Shown: positions 1 through 11,859 of the stretch, in pieces | How the letters are laid out: each line of letters opens with the position of its first letter | Position numbering within the stretch: the stretch's first letter is position 1 | Assembly (NCBI GenBank): GCA_030686995.1 | Contig: CM060708.1 | Location: 106,987,044-107,051,043 of the forward strand | Length of the DNA: 64,000 bases | Direction of reading: 5' to 3' | From: Artemisia argyi | Taxonomy: Eukaryota; Streptophyta; Magnoliopsida; Asterales; Asteraceae | The notes under the pieces: model-generated | Seen by the model: the letters and a program-made list of their open reading frames with translations, nothing else | What the model was told of the DNA's origin: nothing | Database searches by the model: none | Position numbers and translations under genes: made by a program

Positions 1-2
1 AT

Positions 3-218
3 CACTCTAAGACGAAACATATCAAAGTCCGCTACCATTTCATCAAAGAGCACGTGGAAGAGGGTACTGTTAAATTATTTTTCGTTAAGACTGATTATCA
101 ACTCGTCGATCTATTTACTAAAGCCCTTCCAAAAGAACGGGTTGGCTATTTAGTTCGACGAATTGGCATGCGAAGCCTAACCCCTGAGGAGTTAGAACGT
201 CTTCTCGAATCTTCTTGA
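3..218 (+). CDS. Pol C-terminus (RNase H end), RE1, 5' partial
   Basis: This is an open frame running in from the left window edge and ending at TGA 216-218, 71 codons. It contains the conserved tail of copia RNase H: a HSKTKHI start, then R-Y-H-F-I-K, then a D-L-F-T-K-A-L-P motif, and a short tail around GMRSLTPEEL. In the family this domain degrades the RNA strand of the RNA-DNA hybrid during reverse transcription in virus-like particles. The LADIFTK-type motif reads LVDLFTK here, a conservative change. No lesion is visible in this short piece. The lineage cannot be fixed from 71 residues; the long tail with repeated polypurine tracts argues for Sirevirus. Confidence 0.85.
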   Translation, partial: HSKTKHIKVRYHFIKEHVEEGTVKLFFVKTDYQLVDLFTKALPKERVGYLVRRIGMRSLTPEELERLLESS

Positions 219-2784
219 AAAATATTTTCAAAATCGCTTCGCTGTAAATATTTTTAATAAAAAACAAACAAAATACAAAATTTGAAAAACCAACAAAAAC
301 AAAATACAAAAATATAAAATTTCAAAAAATACAAAAACAATATAAAATCAAAAAAAATCCAAAAATATTCTTCTCATGACATGTCTCTCGTATAAATCAA
401 TATTCTGTACGTTTCCAGAAATGTCATTCAAAAATGATACGGACATTTACAGATGCTTGAACGGGAGTTCTTTAAATGTTTTTCTAAAACATGTCGTTTC
501 TCAAAAGTTTCTTCACTATGGCTTTCGTATACCTCAGTACGAAACCCGGACTAAAATGATGACTTCTGATTATTTTCAAATCAAGGACTCGTACGTTCAA
601 AGATGAAATCATTTTCAAAAGTTCGAGTATAAACAAACGAAAAGGATTTCAAACATAAACTCGTTTTTCAAAATACAATTCTTGAGCACTTTTTCAAGAT
701 TGTTCAAAAGATTTCTCAAAATCTTTCAAATGAGTGCTCAAGATAACTCCCTCAAAACCTTGAATTGATTTTAAAATGTGCTATCATTAAGGGGGAGTAC
801 AAAAACAAAAATGTTCCGTATTCATGCAAAATGAAATCTGTCTTTCTCTCCAAAAAGTTTTTTTACTCAGTTGATATCAAAAATATCACAATATGCTATT
901 TTTGAGGGGGAGAAGACATGATTAAAATGTGATCAAAGATGTTTAAAGTTTGTGACTGAATCTCAAAAGAGCTTGACTCAGTAAGTACCAATGAATTGAC
1001 GAAGCTTAAAATGTTAGTAATCGAAAGGACTTGTCATGGACGGGTAATAATTTCAAGCTAGTCTAACTAGTGATGTAAGCGTGTCTCGAATAGGACTTGT
1101 CTGAGTAGAATGTACCATATCGAGAGACTTTCTTTGGACTTGACTAGGACGGGTAATAATTTCAAGCTAGTCTAACTAGTGATGTAAGCGTGTCTCGAAT
1201 CGGTCATGTTCACTGAAAGTGGATCAATTCAAAAAGTGCAAACTCCTCACGCATGTGCAAATATCTTAAAAATTCATGAGCACATGTGAAGGGGGAGTCC
1301 TTCAAAAGAAATGCAAAACTCTCGAAGTGTCAACAATGTGTTTTATTATCATAAACACTTTGAGATATTTTTCATAAATGGTTTCATGGCAATTATAGGA
1401 TAGTCATGGAGTTATAAGGTGACTAAGGTTAGGAAAAACCGTCCTATGATCCGCCAGAGCCGGAGGGATCTACCCAAGGACAAATCCAATAGATTAGAAT
1501 TAGAAGTCCTTAGGTATGATTGAAAAAGGGAGAAAATGAGAAAGGAGAAAGAAGGGGTTGAAGAATTAAAAAGAAAAGTTATGAAAAAGGGTGAAAAAAA
1601 ATAGCCCTCCAAATGTTCAACCTTAGGGCAGACACCGGGTTCAATTCGTATGCTACTGGTCGTTACTAAGGTGACACCGGTATTGAAGATAAAGACGTCA
1701 TGGACCCAGTGACGCACTGCACTTAACCTTCTTAACCACTCAAGTTCTCTTAAAAGAGCTTGTTTCATTCTCACGGGGAACCGGTGTAATCTATCGACCT
1801 GTCTCTTAGAGATGGTTGATATTGAAGCAGGAGACCTCTCCCTAATCTCAGCATAGGAAACCAAATGTGCACTTATCGAGTCTAGAGCCCCGAGATTCAT
1901 CAAAATATCTCATAGCAACACATGATCTTCCTACACTGGTTGTTCATCATTAAGGACGCCAGATGTAAACTTTAGAGTCCTACGCAGATCTTAGCAATCT
2001 GCCAAGTACATTTATGAGAGGATTCACTTTTGTGATTCTCAATGATTGAATGGAAATTCCTGCCAGGGTCAACATCAAGCAGCCCTGACATCAGGTCACT
2101 TCGGTAATTCTTTATGGGTTACGCTTAGTGTTCGCAGTGGTTTCAAATGGTCTACAGTCGTGGAGTGATCCCGAGCGACCCACCCAGTCATTGAGCTACT
2201 TAGTAGGTCTTGTAAGCTCCCTCGGGAGTATCTGACATGGGAACGGCCTTGGTAAGGGTTAGAAGGAGTCTTCACACTATGCTGTTGACGATCTCTAATT
2301 CGAACCTGTAAGTACCGGTTGATTTATTGCTAACTGTTTTCATGCAGCTACACATCACCTCCATGGCGACAGATTCCGCATGCTCATACATACATCTGGA
2401 AGTTAAAGAAAGCTCCCTCAAAGATCTATACAACACAAAGTTCAAAGAAAGATTCTATGCCAAAAAGAAGAATCTACAAAGTATAAAGACTAAAGATCAA
2501 AGTGAAAGAAAGGGAACTACGTGCATATGAATATCAAAGTCCAAAGATGTATGAGCATGTTGGAATGGCAGACAACCACCACAGACGTAGAAGTGACGAA
2601 AGGCAGATTGCTCCACATCGCAAAGGAACAAAGAACGATGAAATGTCAGTCATCAAAGATCACAAAGCATGAAGGAACAAAGACTAAAGACTATTCTGCA
2701 ACGACACACAAAGTTCAATACAAAGAACACGGAAGACCTAATCACGTGGAGCATCATTCGAATGACCACTCCTTAGGGGGAGAT
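219..2784 (+). other. RE1 non-coding 3' region with four polypurine tracts
   Basis: This 2.57 kb stretch between pol and the 3' LTR has no ORF I can assign. Polypurine tracts of the form AGGGGGAG occur at about 789-797, 904-912, 1289-1297 and 2775-2783; the last abuts the LTR and is the likely plus-strand primer. It also holds a 54 bp direct repeat (1038-1091 and 1147-1200). Small ORFs at 376-606, 1412-1903 (minus) and 2327-2790 match no family I recognise and are probably chance. Confidence 0.6.
1038..1200 (+). repeat. 54 bp perfect direct repeat
   Basis: The segment beginning GGACGGGTAATAATTTC and ending GTGTCTCGAAT occurs at 1038-1091 and again, apparently unchanged, at 1147-1200. The copies are 109 bp apart and the spacer also contains related words (GGACTTG). 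Function unknown; it lies in the non-coding tail of RE1. Confidence 0.9.
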
Positions 2785-3178
2785 TGTTAGCATTAAAAAT
2801 ATATATATTAAGAAGTGATGGTCATTCTCATATTATAACTTTGTGTCGTTTGTTAAGGTATGTAATAGGATAGTCAATGGGCTCATGGACTTGGTAAGCT
2901 AATATGTTAACTGATATATTATGTATGCCTTTAATATGAGATGTAATCCAAGCCCAAGCCTATAGAAAGCCTTTAGGGCATCTCATGTAACCAACTATTT
3001 AAACACCTCAAAGGCTCATTTGAGGTGTGTGCTCATGTGTGTGTTTTTAATAAAAGTTCTCTTCATCTTATTCTCTCTTTATACAAGTTAATGCCACACT
3101 TACATATAATCAAGTCACCATCTTTACTTCATTTACATGCTATATTTATGATAAAGTTGATAGTTTTAAGGTCCTACA
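2785..3178 (+). repeat. RE1 3' LTR (394 bp)
   Basis: The LTR starts TGTTAG directly after the polypurine tract GGGGGAGAT and ends GGTCCTACA directly before foreign pol sequence. It contains a TATTTAAACACC TATA-like site near 2996 and an AATAAAAG polyadenylation-like signal near 3048. The partner LTR is off the window, so the ends are inferred from TG..CA and the neighbours. Confidence 0.75.
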
Positions 3179-3180
3179 GC

Positions 3181-4905
3181 CCCACTACTACTACAAGAGT
3201 TCACAAGGATCATCCAAAAGAACAAATTCTCAGCGATCCAACATCATATGTTCAAACAAGAAAAATGACTAAAGAGCTCAAAGATCTTCAACATCAAAGT
3301 TTCTTTGCAAGATCTCTGCATCAAAAAAACAGTCACAAAGATCTACAGAATTGCTTGTTTGCCTGCTTTCTGTCTCAAATTGAACCCAAGAACACTTACA
3401 AAGCCTTACAAGAAGCAAGTTGGGTGGAAGCAATGCAAGATGAGCTTCTGCAATTCAAACTACAAGAAGTATGGACTTTGGTTGATTTGCCAAATGGAAA
3501 AAGAGTGATTGGCACTAAATAGGTTTTCAGATGTAAAAGAGATGAAAGGGGGATAGTCATCAGAAATAAAGCAAGGTTAGTAGCACAAGGATACACACAA
3601 CAAGAGGGCCTTGACTATGATGAAGTATTTGCACCAGTGGCAAGAATAGAAGCAATTAGACTATTCTTGGCTTATGCTTCATACAAAAATTTTGTAGTGT
3701 ATCAGATGGATGTAAAGAGTGCTTTTCTATATGGGACCATTACAGAAGAAGTTTATGTGTCTCAACCACCTGGTTTTGAAGACCCTGATTATCCTGACAA
3801 AGTTTACAAGGTGAATAGAGCAATGTATGGTTTACATCAAGCTCCTAGAGCTTGGTATGATACCTTGTCAACATATTTGTTAGACTCTGGGTTCAGTAGA
3901 GGAAATATTGACAAGACTTTGTTTCTCAAAAGACAAAAAGATGATATTTTGCTGGTTCAAATCTATGTAGATGACATCATCTTTGGTTCTACAAATAGAG
4001 CTATGTGTATTGATTTTGAGAAGCTTATAAAGGATAAGTTTGCTATGAGTTCAATGGGAGAACTCAACTTCTTCTTGGGACTACAAGTTGTACAAAAGAC
4101 AGATGGCATATTTATTAGTCAGGATAAGTATGTCAATGACATTTTGAAGAAGTTTGGATTTGAATATGCTAAGCCTGCTAAGACAACCATGGATACCAAC
4201 AAACCTTTGTTGAAGGATGAAAATGGAAAAGAAGTAGATGCTCACTTGTACAGATATATTATTGGTTCATTAATATACCTTACAGCATCAAGGCCTGATA
4301 TTATGTTTGTTGTATGTGCCTGTGCAAGATTCCAAGTATGTCCCAAAGAATCACATCTCAATGCAGTGAAGAGGATTTTTAGGTATCTAAGGCATCAACC
4401 CAAATTGGGCCTATGGTATCCTAAGGATTCACCTTTTGATTTGGTGGCATATTCAGACAGTGATTATGCTGGTGCTTGCTTGGATAGAAAGTCTACAACT
4501 GGGGGTTGTCAATTTCTTGGAAACAGATTGGTGTCATGGCAATGCAAGAAACAGACAGTGGTTTCAAATTCTACAACTGAAGCTGAGTATGTGGCTGCTT
4601 CAAGTTGCTGTGGACAAGTGCTTTGGATGCAAAATCAACTACTGGATTATGGGTACAATTTCATGAACACCAAAATTCATATTGATAACAACAGCACACT
4701 TTGCATAATTAAAAATGCTGTTTTTCATTCTAAAACAAAACATATTGAGATAAGACATCATTTCATAAGGGATTGCTATGAAAAGAAGTTAATTCAAATT
4801 GTTAAAATTCATACTGATAACAATGTTGCTGATCTTCTCACCAAACACTTTGATGTGGGGAGGTTTCAATTTCTAATTGCAAATATTGGTATGATAAATC
4901 TTTGA
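3181..4905 (+). CDS. Pol: reverse transcriptase-RNase H of RE2 with one in-frame TAG
   Basis: Copia RT and RNase H in a single frame. The start is lost where RE1 inserted. The linker ahead of RT carries the usual RTHKDHP-like motif. TAG at 3520-3522 replaces the conserved tryptophan of the I-G-T-K-W-V-F motif that opens the RT domain; the frame is otherwise open to TGA 4903-4905. Visible motifs: Q-M-D-V-K-S-A-F-L near residue 175, L-V-Q-I-Y-V-D-D-I (catalytic YVDD) near 260, RNase H D-S-D-Y-A-G near 426, RKSTTGG, and the terminal [13 protein letters not shown] block. The protein would copy element RNA into DNA. The TAG probably inactivates it, although the same codon is also TAG in RE12 (see findings). 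Family assignment is secure. Confidence 0.9.
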
Positions 4906-5261
4906 AAATCTTATCTCTTTTTGTTTTTGTAAAGTGTGTAAAGGTACTGTGATGTTTGTTACTCTGTTTCTGCTGCTTCTCTAGAAGCATATAGTTATGT
5001 TGTGATGTACCCTGCTGCTATTTAACTCTACTGCTAGTACATATGGTTATATGCTTTGTGGTGTTTGGACTAACATTTTGCAGGCAAAAGCTATAAATGA
5101 TGATTGTTGATGATTTGCAAGTATTCAAAACAGATATTGATCATTCATCATTCATTGTCATCAAAAGAATACAACTGATAAGGGTCATTCACATATCACA
5201 TCAAGAACAACAAAAGACTACTACATGCCACGATGAAATCAAGAGACTACAACCTAATACA
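4906..5261 (+). other. RE2 spacer after pol with CTGCTGCT words
   Basis: Non-coding on the plus strand. CTGCTGCT or CTGCTAG words occur at about 4969-5036 and recur at 5902-5955 and in the RE2 LTR (19734-19835). The short ORF at 5097-5342 has no recognisable content. Confidence 0.5.
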
Positions 5262-5738
5262 TCACTGTCTAGGGCATGGAAGCCCAATCATAACTTTTCT
5301 CTCCTTGGGAAGAGGAGGGTTTGCCTTTCTTGTCCTGGATGATGGCTTGGGTCTTGGCCTTGAAGATTGTGGTCTTTCTGGAGTGGAAGGTGGATTGTCT
5401 TGAGGCTCATCCTCATCAGAAGAAGTATAAATGAAGGGGGAAACAAGTTCCATTGGAGATGGAGGTCTGTTAGGGATCCAGGCTGGGTCTTCTGATGATT
5501 CGGAAGACGTTGGAGATTTAGGGGACATCACCTCTTTACCCCTGGATATACTTGGGGTCTGATTCAAGTTTAACAGATCTTTGAACACAGGGAGGTCGTG
5601 TTTTCTCTTGCGGGCTTGTTCCTTTGTCCTACATCCGTTGTGGAGAGGACGGAATGGTGGTACATATGTTGGGAATGGTGCTTCATCATCAGAAGATGAA
5701 TCCGAAGATATGTTGATTATTTCGGGAATGGATTTCAT
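5262..5738 (-). CDS. Antisense accessory ORF of RE2 (Ser/Asp/Pro-rich, SIM-like N-terminus)
   Basis: This ORF runs opposite to pol and the env-like gene. The longest frame begins at 5855, but a TATAAAAA box on the minus strand at 5824-5831 and an A/C-rich leader with AAACCCTAATC place the likely start at ATG 5738, giving 158 residues. The N-terminus carries E-I-I-N-I-S-S-D-S-S-S-D-D-E, the pattern of a phosphorylatable SUMO-interaction motif: a hydrophobic core, then Ser/Asp. A second acidic patch (SSDEDEP) and a basic Pro-rich tail (RPRPKPSSRTRK) follow. I recognise no catalytic domain. It is head-to-head with the env-like ORF at 6148. Antisense ORFs are known in some plant LTR elements. A chance ORF is possible, but biased composition, TATA box and sensible start argue against it. 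Confidence 0.5.
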   Translation of the reverse strand: MKSIPEIINISSDSSSDDEAPFPTYVPPFRPLHNGCRTKEQARKRKHDLPVFKDLLNLNQTPSISRGKEVMSPKSPTSSESSEDPAWIPNRPPSPMELVSPFIYTSSDEDEPQDNPPSTPERPQSSRPRPKPSSRTRKANPPLPKERKVMIGLPCPRQ

Positions 5739-5823
5739 TGTGCTTGAGATTTGATTTGGGTGATTGGCATTTTTGATTGCGATTAGGGTTTGATTGTGTT
5801 GAATTAGGGAAAGATTTAGTCCG

Positions 5824-5831
5824 TTTTTATA
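5824..5831 (-). promoter_or_regulatory. TATA box for the antisense ORF of RE2
   Basis: The minus strand reads CCCTATAAAAACGG, 86-93 nt upstream of ATG 5738. CTGCTGCT words (AGCAGCAG on this strand) at 5902-5955 lie about 70-130 nt further upstream, as they do relative to the LTR TATA box. Confidence 0.5.
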
Positions 5832-6147
5832 GGGATCACGGCGTATCAAGTGCATTTATTGTTGAGGATTCTTGGACTTTTTGACTAAATTTGAATAGTC
5901 AACTCTGCTGCTGGCTAAAATCACTCTGCTGCTAGTTGTTTCATTCTGCTGCTAGTGTTGTGGATGATATGGTTGTGCTACTTCGGTTGTAAGTATGAGG
6001 GTGGTATGTGTAACTTCTCCAAATCAGTTTAAAACCTAACTAACATTCACAATTGGTTTTTACTGACTCCAAATTGAAGTTCTCTCAAACCATAACACTT
6101 CATTACTCTCAAAGTCACTTATCCCCAATTTCTCAAAACCCTAATTC

Positions 6148-7698
6148 ATGGATTGTACATGTAACTGGGCAGAGAATCACAATAATGTTGCTATTTTGGA
6201 TGAAGAGTTGGTTCCTGAAGGTTTCACAGATATGGCAAAACTCTTGAATGCTACTTCTCTTAGGTATGCATTAACTGTGAATCCTACTATATTTGTTTCC
6301 TACATCAAACAGTTTTGGCTTACTGCTAAAGCTAAAACTAGGAATGGGGAAAAATATGTTAAAGCCATAGTAGATGGTCAACAAGTTCGTGTAACTGAAT
6401 CTTCTATAAGGGAAACTCTTCTCTTAGATGATGAAACAGAGACCACATGTCTTGTTAATTCTGCTATTTTTCAAGGTTTAAATGATTTGGGATATGAGGG
6501 AAGACATACAAATTTAAATTTTCAAAAAGCTCTCCTCTGTCCTCAATATAAATTTTTGGTACACAATCTCCTTCATTGTTTAAGTTCTAAAACTTCTGGG
6601 TGGAATGAGTTTAGTGCTACTATTGCTTCTGCTATGGTATGCCTAAGCAAAGGACATCCATTTAATTTTTCTAATATGATTTTGGAGGGGATTGTAAAAA
6701 GTGTTAAAGAGTCTGGTTCTTATTTGCTTTATCCAAGATTTATCCAGCTCTTTATAGAAAAACAACTTACTCATTTCAGATCACATACTACTACTTATGA
6801 TGCTCCTAAATTGGTTTCCAAAATGTTTACTTTCTTGATTAAACATGGCAAAGGTTTTTCAGGCACACATACAGCTCTTACACCTTATATGGTGCAAATT
6901 GTGCAAAATATTCAGGGTGAAGAATCAGGAAATCCCACTGATTCCCATCACACACCCAATTTTTATGCATCTGCTACACAACCCAAAATACACTATACCC
7001 GTAGGAAAACCAATAAGAACACTGATCTACCTCAGGATAGGAAAACCAATAAGAACACTGATCTACCTCAGGATTGTGTTAGTATGGCTGTACCAGATGA
7101 GGCTGTCCAAGGTGATGAAGGGGACATGTTGGCAAGGGCTGTCACTACTGCTTCTAGCTTAGCAGCAGAGCAGGACAGTGATAACATCATTAAGACCCAA
7201 ACCAAGGCAACATCTAGAGAAAAGGATTCTGATGAATCTAATTCCAATGATGGTAACCCTAGCCAAATGGAAAATATAGGGGGCTCGGATGATCAAACTA
7301 GGTTTGATACTGAGTTTATGTCCAAAGATTCACCTCTCGGACCAGGTCACACAGGTCGAAGTGATGAGGACAGGACAGAGACAAATGAATTGATGGAAAA
7401 TCTTGTACATGATGACAATGTCAGTGATTCACCTCTCGGACCAGGTTACACAGGTCGAAGTGATGAGACTAGTATGAAACTCATTAAGGAATTGACGGTT
7501 ACTTGTACCAATTTGGAGTTGAAGTGTAATACATTAGAGGATAAAGTTCTTGGTCTTTCTACTGTTGTTGATGGTCAAGCAAAACTCATTACCAAATTGC
7601 AAAAATGGATCAAGAACTTAAGGAAATCAAGATCTTCAACCTCCTTAAAAAGATTGGAGAAAGTGGGCACTTTTCAAGTTGTAAGTTCACCTGAACAC
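6148..7698 (+). CDS. Env-like protein of RE2, segment 1 (N-terminal)
   Basis: First segment of the long ORF downstream of pol in Sirevirus-like elements. It starts at ATG 6148 and runs 517 codons, up to the first base of solo LTR RE3 (7699). The N-terminal 230 residues form an ordered domain (A-L-T-V-N-P-T-I-F-V-S-Y-I-K-Q-F-W, later W-N-E-F-S-A-T-I-A-S-A) that I recognise from Asteraceae retroelement proteins. A low-complexity polar region follows, with a 36 bp tandem duplication coding RKTNKNTDLPQD twice (about 7004-7075) and two copies of SPLGPG.TGRSDE (near 7329 and 7427), then a coiled-coil-like stretch (TNLELKCNTLEDKVLGL). I see no signal peptide or membrane segment, so 'env' describes position only; function unknown. 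Confidence 0.75.
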
Positions 7699-10600
7699 TG
7701 ATGAGTGCTCAAACACTCATCATTTTTGGTCTAATCTGAACTGCAAAACATACAAAAACACTCAGTAATGCATCAAAATACTGAAAATAATTCAAAATTG
7801 TGTTTTATATGTTTTAGATGCAAAATGAGCAAAAACAGATGAAAAACGTATAAAGTTTGCAAAATTGGCAGTTTCAGTCCCTCAACTTTCATAAAATTAC
7901 AAATCTAGTCCCTGGATATTCAAAATATGGAAAATTATCACCAAAGGTCCTTTTACAATCATAAGTTGTCATATTTTGTCCTTTGGTGAAAAATTGGAAA
8001 AGTTTTGAGAATTTACAGTTTTGGTCCCTGGAGTTTCAAACTTTGACAGTTTTGGTCCCTGGTGGGATAATTTTGAATGAAAAATCATTTTTAGTCCGTG
8101 GAAGTTTAAAAATATTCAATATGAATCCTTGGATAAAAGATTTTCACAAAATGGCAAGTTTAACCCCTAAACTTTGGAATTTTGCATAAATGGTCCTCGG
8201 GGTTTAAAATTTGGAAAATTGTAATTTTAGCCCTTCTATTTTCACATATGGCATAAATAATCCTTTTGACAAATTTGTGAAAATTACATTTTCAGCCCCC
8301 TAAAATTACAGGTTTACAACATTGGTCCTTGTGATTACATACTTAACCAAAGTGGACCCTTATGTTATTAATAAACCAAACTAAACCCAAAACCATATCT
8401 AATCCAGTAACACAACCCAGCCCACCATGATCTAGCCCAATATCCTAAACCGTTTTAAATAATACCAGCGTTGACCCAGTCAAACCCCAACCTCCCCGAC
8501 CTACTGTTCATCACCACACACCTTCACCTCCATGTTTTCTGCAAACTGGTTCCCCCTCCTCTCTAATCACTCACCAACCTTCATAAATACACTCACCTAC
8601 ACCCTCACCTTCCCCCCTCCTCAATAAATGCTCACCAAACCCGCCAATTGCCCAAACCTGTTTTCCCGCCAAAAGGAGTTTGAAGGCTGAGATCATCTTA
8701 AGTGCATCCATTGGCTGGTATTGATAGTGGGAAAGTCAAGAGAGACCACAGGGACTATAAAAGATCAAGAAAAAAGAGAAGAATGGTTGTCACTAGTTTT
8801 AGACCAATTTCGTAGTGTAATCTTTTAATTTCTGTTTTAAATCTTTACAAGTCAGTTGTAATTTCAAGTTTGTACTCAGTTTAAGTTAATGGAAGTTTAA
8901 ATTTCAAGTATCTCAGTTCAGTTTCTAATTTCAAATGCAGTTTGTAACATTTTCAAGTAAATTTGACACTTTGCTTGAATCTTGTTAGTTGTTGTTCATT
9001 CATGTTCCTTTAAGCTCAAATCATTCATTTATAAGCTTGTTGAAGCTTAGATTCCACCTAGAGACTTCTAATGCAGTTTTACTAAAAAATTCCAAAAAAA
9101 TCAAAATAAATAGAAATAAATAAAAAATTCAGTGTTTATGGTGATTGATGCAAGGAGAATGATGAATGATGGGTTCTAAATGGTTTAGTGCCTAGTGGTA
9201 GGCTGTAGGTTGTGGTTTGGGTACCTTAGTACATCTGTCTCAGTCATAATAATCCCACTGTAAGCCTTTTTAATTTTTTGTAAATCACTATAGCTTTTGT
9301 AATTTAGTTCTTATTTTAGTTTAATTGTGTTTATTAAGTGTTAAGATTAGATTTAGTTTCATGTTTTGGGTTGTAGTTGCTAGTTTGCTTTGATTATCTG
9401 CCATTTCAGTTTCTTTAGGTGTGTTTGGATTAGTAGGATAGGGGATGTTCTAATCTGTTTCTTGTGTTGTTTTTGGTTCATGCATGCTATATTAGGTTCA
9501 TATAGTCCAACTAAGTTATTAAAATCAGTAGGTAATTGCTCAGAAGTCAAATCCATAAGAATCTTACCACCACAGTTAACTGTGGTGGTTATTGAGTCCA
9601 AACAACCATCATTTCAGTTCATAAATGGTTCTCTTAACTCATTTTGGCTTTAGTTTAACTTATAAGCATGTTTTCAGTGTTTAGGAACCAATCAAAATTC
9701 AAATAAGTCAAAGTACCAAGTTCTTGTGAAAAGTCAAAGTTCACCATTTTCAGATTTTCACAAAAAGTTCAACCAATTGTTTTGATTTTTGTAATTGCTT
9801 TCAAGGGGTGAAATTTGTTTCTATTCATTGTCTACCAGCTCATCTTTGAGCTCCTAGCTTTCTTTTATTTTTGTGAATTTTGTGGTGGGCCCCACAGCTC
9901 TCCAAAGTGAGCTGCAGGGCTGTGTACTGCTCTGTCTCAGCAGTTACACCACCACCACCACCACTTGGTGGTGGTTTTCCAGCCAAACCAGTGGGCCCCA
10001 GGCCATCAATATTGTTCCTCCAAACCCCCCTCCTACCAGGGTCCATGTTTTGACCTTTGGTTTGACCTGAATGCACCTGGGTCCCACCTGAATCAGCTTC
10101 TCTAATCTGTCCCCATTTTCAGTTTTAAAACAAATTTCCAAGTGCTTATTGGTAGCTTTTAGCTTATTCTGAGGTCTCCTTGTACCTTTTCCAGCTTATT
10201 TTTGTCCTATTAGCTTATTGAGATCAGATTTAGCCAGGGTGGGTCCCACTTAGTTCCATTTCTGCTTATTTGTCTCCACAGTTGACCAAAGTCAACTGTG
10301 TGGCTTTTTCCTTCATAACTAGCTTAATTTTAAGCTCCATTAAAGTTGTTTTTATAAAAAGTTTCTATTTTTAGTTGTAAAATAAGTTTCTAAAAGAAAA
10401 TTCCAGAAAATCAAATTAATTTTTAAGTGATAGTTTCTATTTAATTTTATTTTTCATTTTTAGATTTTAATTAAGTACTTGTCATTTTTATATTTTTATT
10501 AATTTCCTTTTATATTAAAGTAATTATAATAATTTTCTCAGATTTTTATTTTATCTTTTAGTATTTATTAGAATTAATTTTAGTTTTATTAATTATTAAT

Positions 10601-11394
10601 TAATATTAAGTTTAAAATAGCATAATTACTTTTTATTAATCAAAACCTAGTTTTTATATTTTTTTATAGCTTTTATATGTTGTAAAATAATTTTAGAAAT
10701 TTTATTAGAATTTTTACTGTTCATTTAGTATTTTCCTTAATTTAAAATAGTTTAATTAGATAATTAGTAATTAATTAATAGAAAAAGCACAAAAAGACAA
10801 AAATACTTATTTTTAATTTTAAAAGTTGTTTTTAGTTATTTTATAATTTTAGAAATTTTATTTTCACCTTTTTAGTATTTAAATAATATTGTAGTGTATT
10901 TTAGTTATTTAAGTATTAATAATAAGTATTAAATAGTTTTTAATTAATATTAAGTAATTAAATAGTGTAAAAAGTAATTTTAATTTTCTAAAAAGTTTCT
11001 TTTATTATTAGGATTGTAAAAATGTGATTTTCACTTTTGTAAGTATTTTATTTTACCAAAACTCGCGTTTTATTTTGTACGTTTACGTTTATTTAAACGT
11101 AACGTACGCGTTTTTAGGTTTTAAATGTTTCTGGTTTTTCTATCTTTCTTGTCTTATTCATATAGCTTGTTTAAGCTATTTCTTTGTGAATTCAGTAGTG
11201 TAATCAATCTCACAAACCCTTTTCTCATCCAAATTCACCCGATCACAAACCGTTTTGATTACAATCCACACCTCGTCGGGACATAACGATTCGGGGAAAC
11301 CTTATACTTCCGCGGAGCATTGATCTAGGCTGTCTGACTTTGTTGACCATTCCTTGGTCAATATAAGTTAGGTGGTTCGGGCTCAATCAAACAC
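7694..11394 (+). repeat. Target-site duplication AACAC flanking RE3
   Basis: AACAC at 7694-7698 and 11390-11394 directly flank the TGATGAG...CAATCA unit. The duplicated bases are the end of a codon pair in the env-like frame, so the insertion point is defined to the base. Confidence 0.9.
7699..11389 (+). mobile_element. RE3: 3.7 kb solo LTR, probably gypsy
   Basis: A non-coding unit starting TGATGAGTGC and ending GGGCTCAATCA, flanked by a perfect AACAC duplication and lacking any internal domain, primer site or polypurine tract. This is the signature of a solo LTR left after LTR-LTR recombination. The left third is rich in phrases such as TTTTGGTCCCTGG and the middle (10330-11000) is very AT-rich. 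Its length (3691 bp) suits long-LTR gypsy lineages (Tat/Ogre or Athila), but I cannot name the lineage or decide its original orientation. Several short ORFs inside (9390-10141) look like chance. Confidence 0.8.
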
Positions 11395-11859
11395 TCTGTT
11401 CATTTGGAAGAGGATGCTTCCAAACAGGGGAGGAATAAAGAACAGAATGAAGAAATGGGTTCAGGGGAGGCAAATTTGATGAAAGTTGATAGTGCTCAAG
11501 ATGTGGACGCTGGAATGGTTTCAGGGGAGGTTCCTGAAGTTGGTGACATGGAAGTGGAAAGTCCTCAGGATGTGGAAAATTTTGTGATTGCTGACAAATC
11601 TGGGAATGAGGTTGTAATGGAAGAAGTGATTGCTACTCAAGAAAAAGTGGTGGAAAAACTTAAGACTTTGGAGCCTGAGAAATTAGTGAAGGCAACAGGG
11701 TTGATGGGTGAAGCATTGATGACTTTGGGTGATTCTGTGGCAAAAGAACTTAATGATGCTGCTATTACTAACAGGATTGATGACTCTGTTGCTGCTCAAG
11801 ACTCTATTGCTAAGGATTTTGTTGATCCTGCTGCTAGTGAAAAGGTCAATTCTGCTGAT
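11395..11859 (+). CDS. Env-like protein of RE2, segment 2 (middle)
   Basis: The frame continues in register from 7698 once RE3 and one target copy are discounted. It codes an acidic, low-complexity stretch (LEEDASKQGRN, then repeats rich in D, E, V and S), stopped by RE4 at 11860. The segment has no start codon of its own, so it is part of the split gene, not an independent ORF. CTGCTGCT words are used as codons here (near 11757, 11789 and 11828). Composition matches the acidic middle of this protein family; function unknown. Confidence 0.7.

Larger units (their letters stand above)
1..3178 (+). mobile_element. RE1: 3' part of a Sirevirus-like Ty1/copia retrotransposon
   Basis: The window opens inside the RNase H end of a copia pol gene (to 218). 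A 2.6 kb non-coding tail with four GGGGGAG-type polypurine tracts follows, then one LTR (2785-3178). Repeated polypurine tracts upstream of the 3' LTR are a known Sirevirus trait. The LTR ends exactly where a different copia pol frame begins (3179), so RE1 is inserted in RE2. The 5' LTR and the left copy of the target site lie outside the window; the right flank is GCCCC. The LTR ends (TGTTAG and GGTCCTACA) match those of RE6, suggesting the same family. Confidence 0.8.

Noticed and set aside
1412..1903. 163-codon minus ORF in the RE1 tail
   Set aside because: No recognisable domain, lies in non-coding Sirevirus tail; probably chance.
9380..10141. Cluster of overlapping short ORFs on both strands in RE3
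   Set aside because: GC-richer patch inside a solo LTR; overlapping in several frames and without family features.
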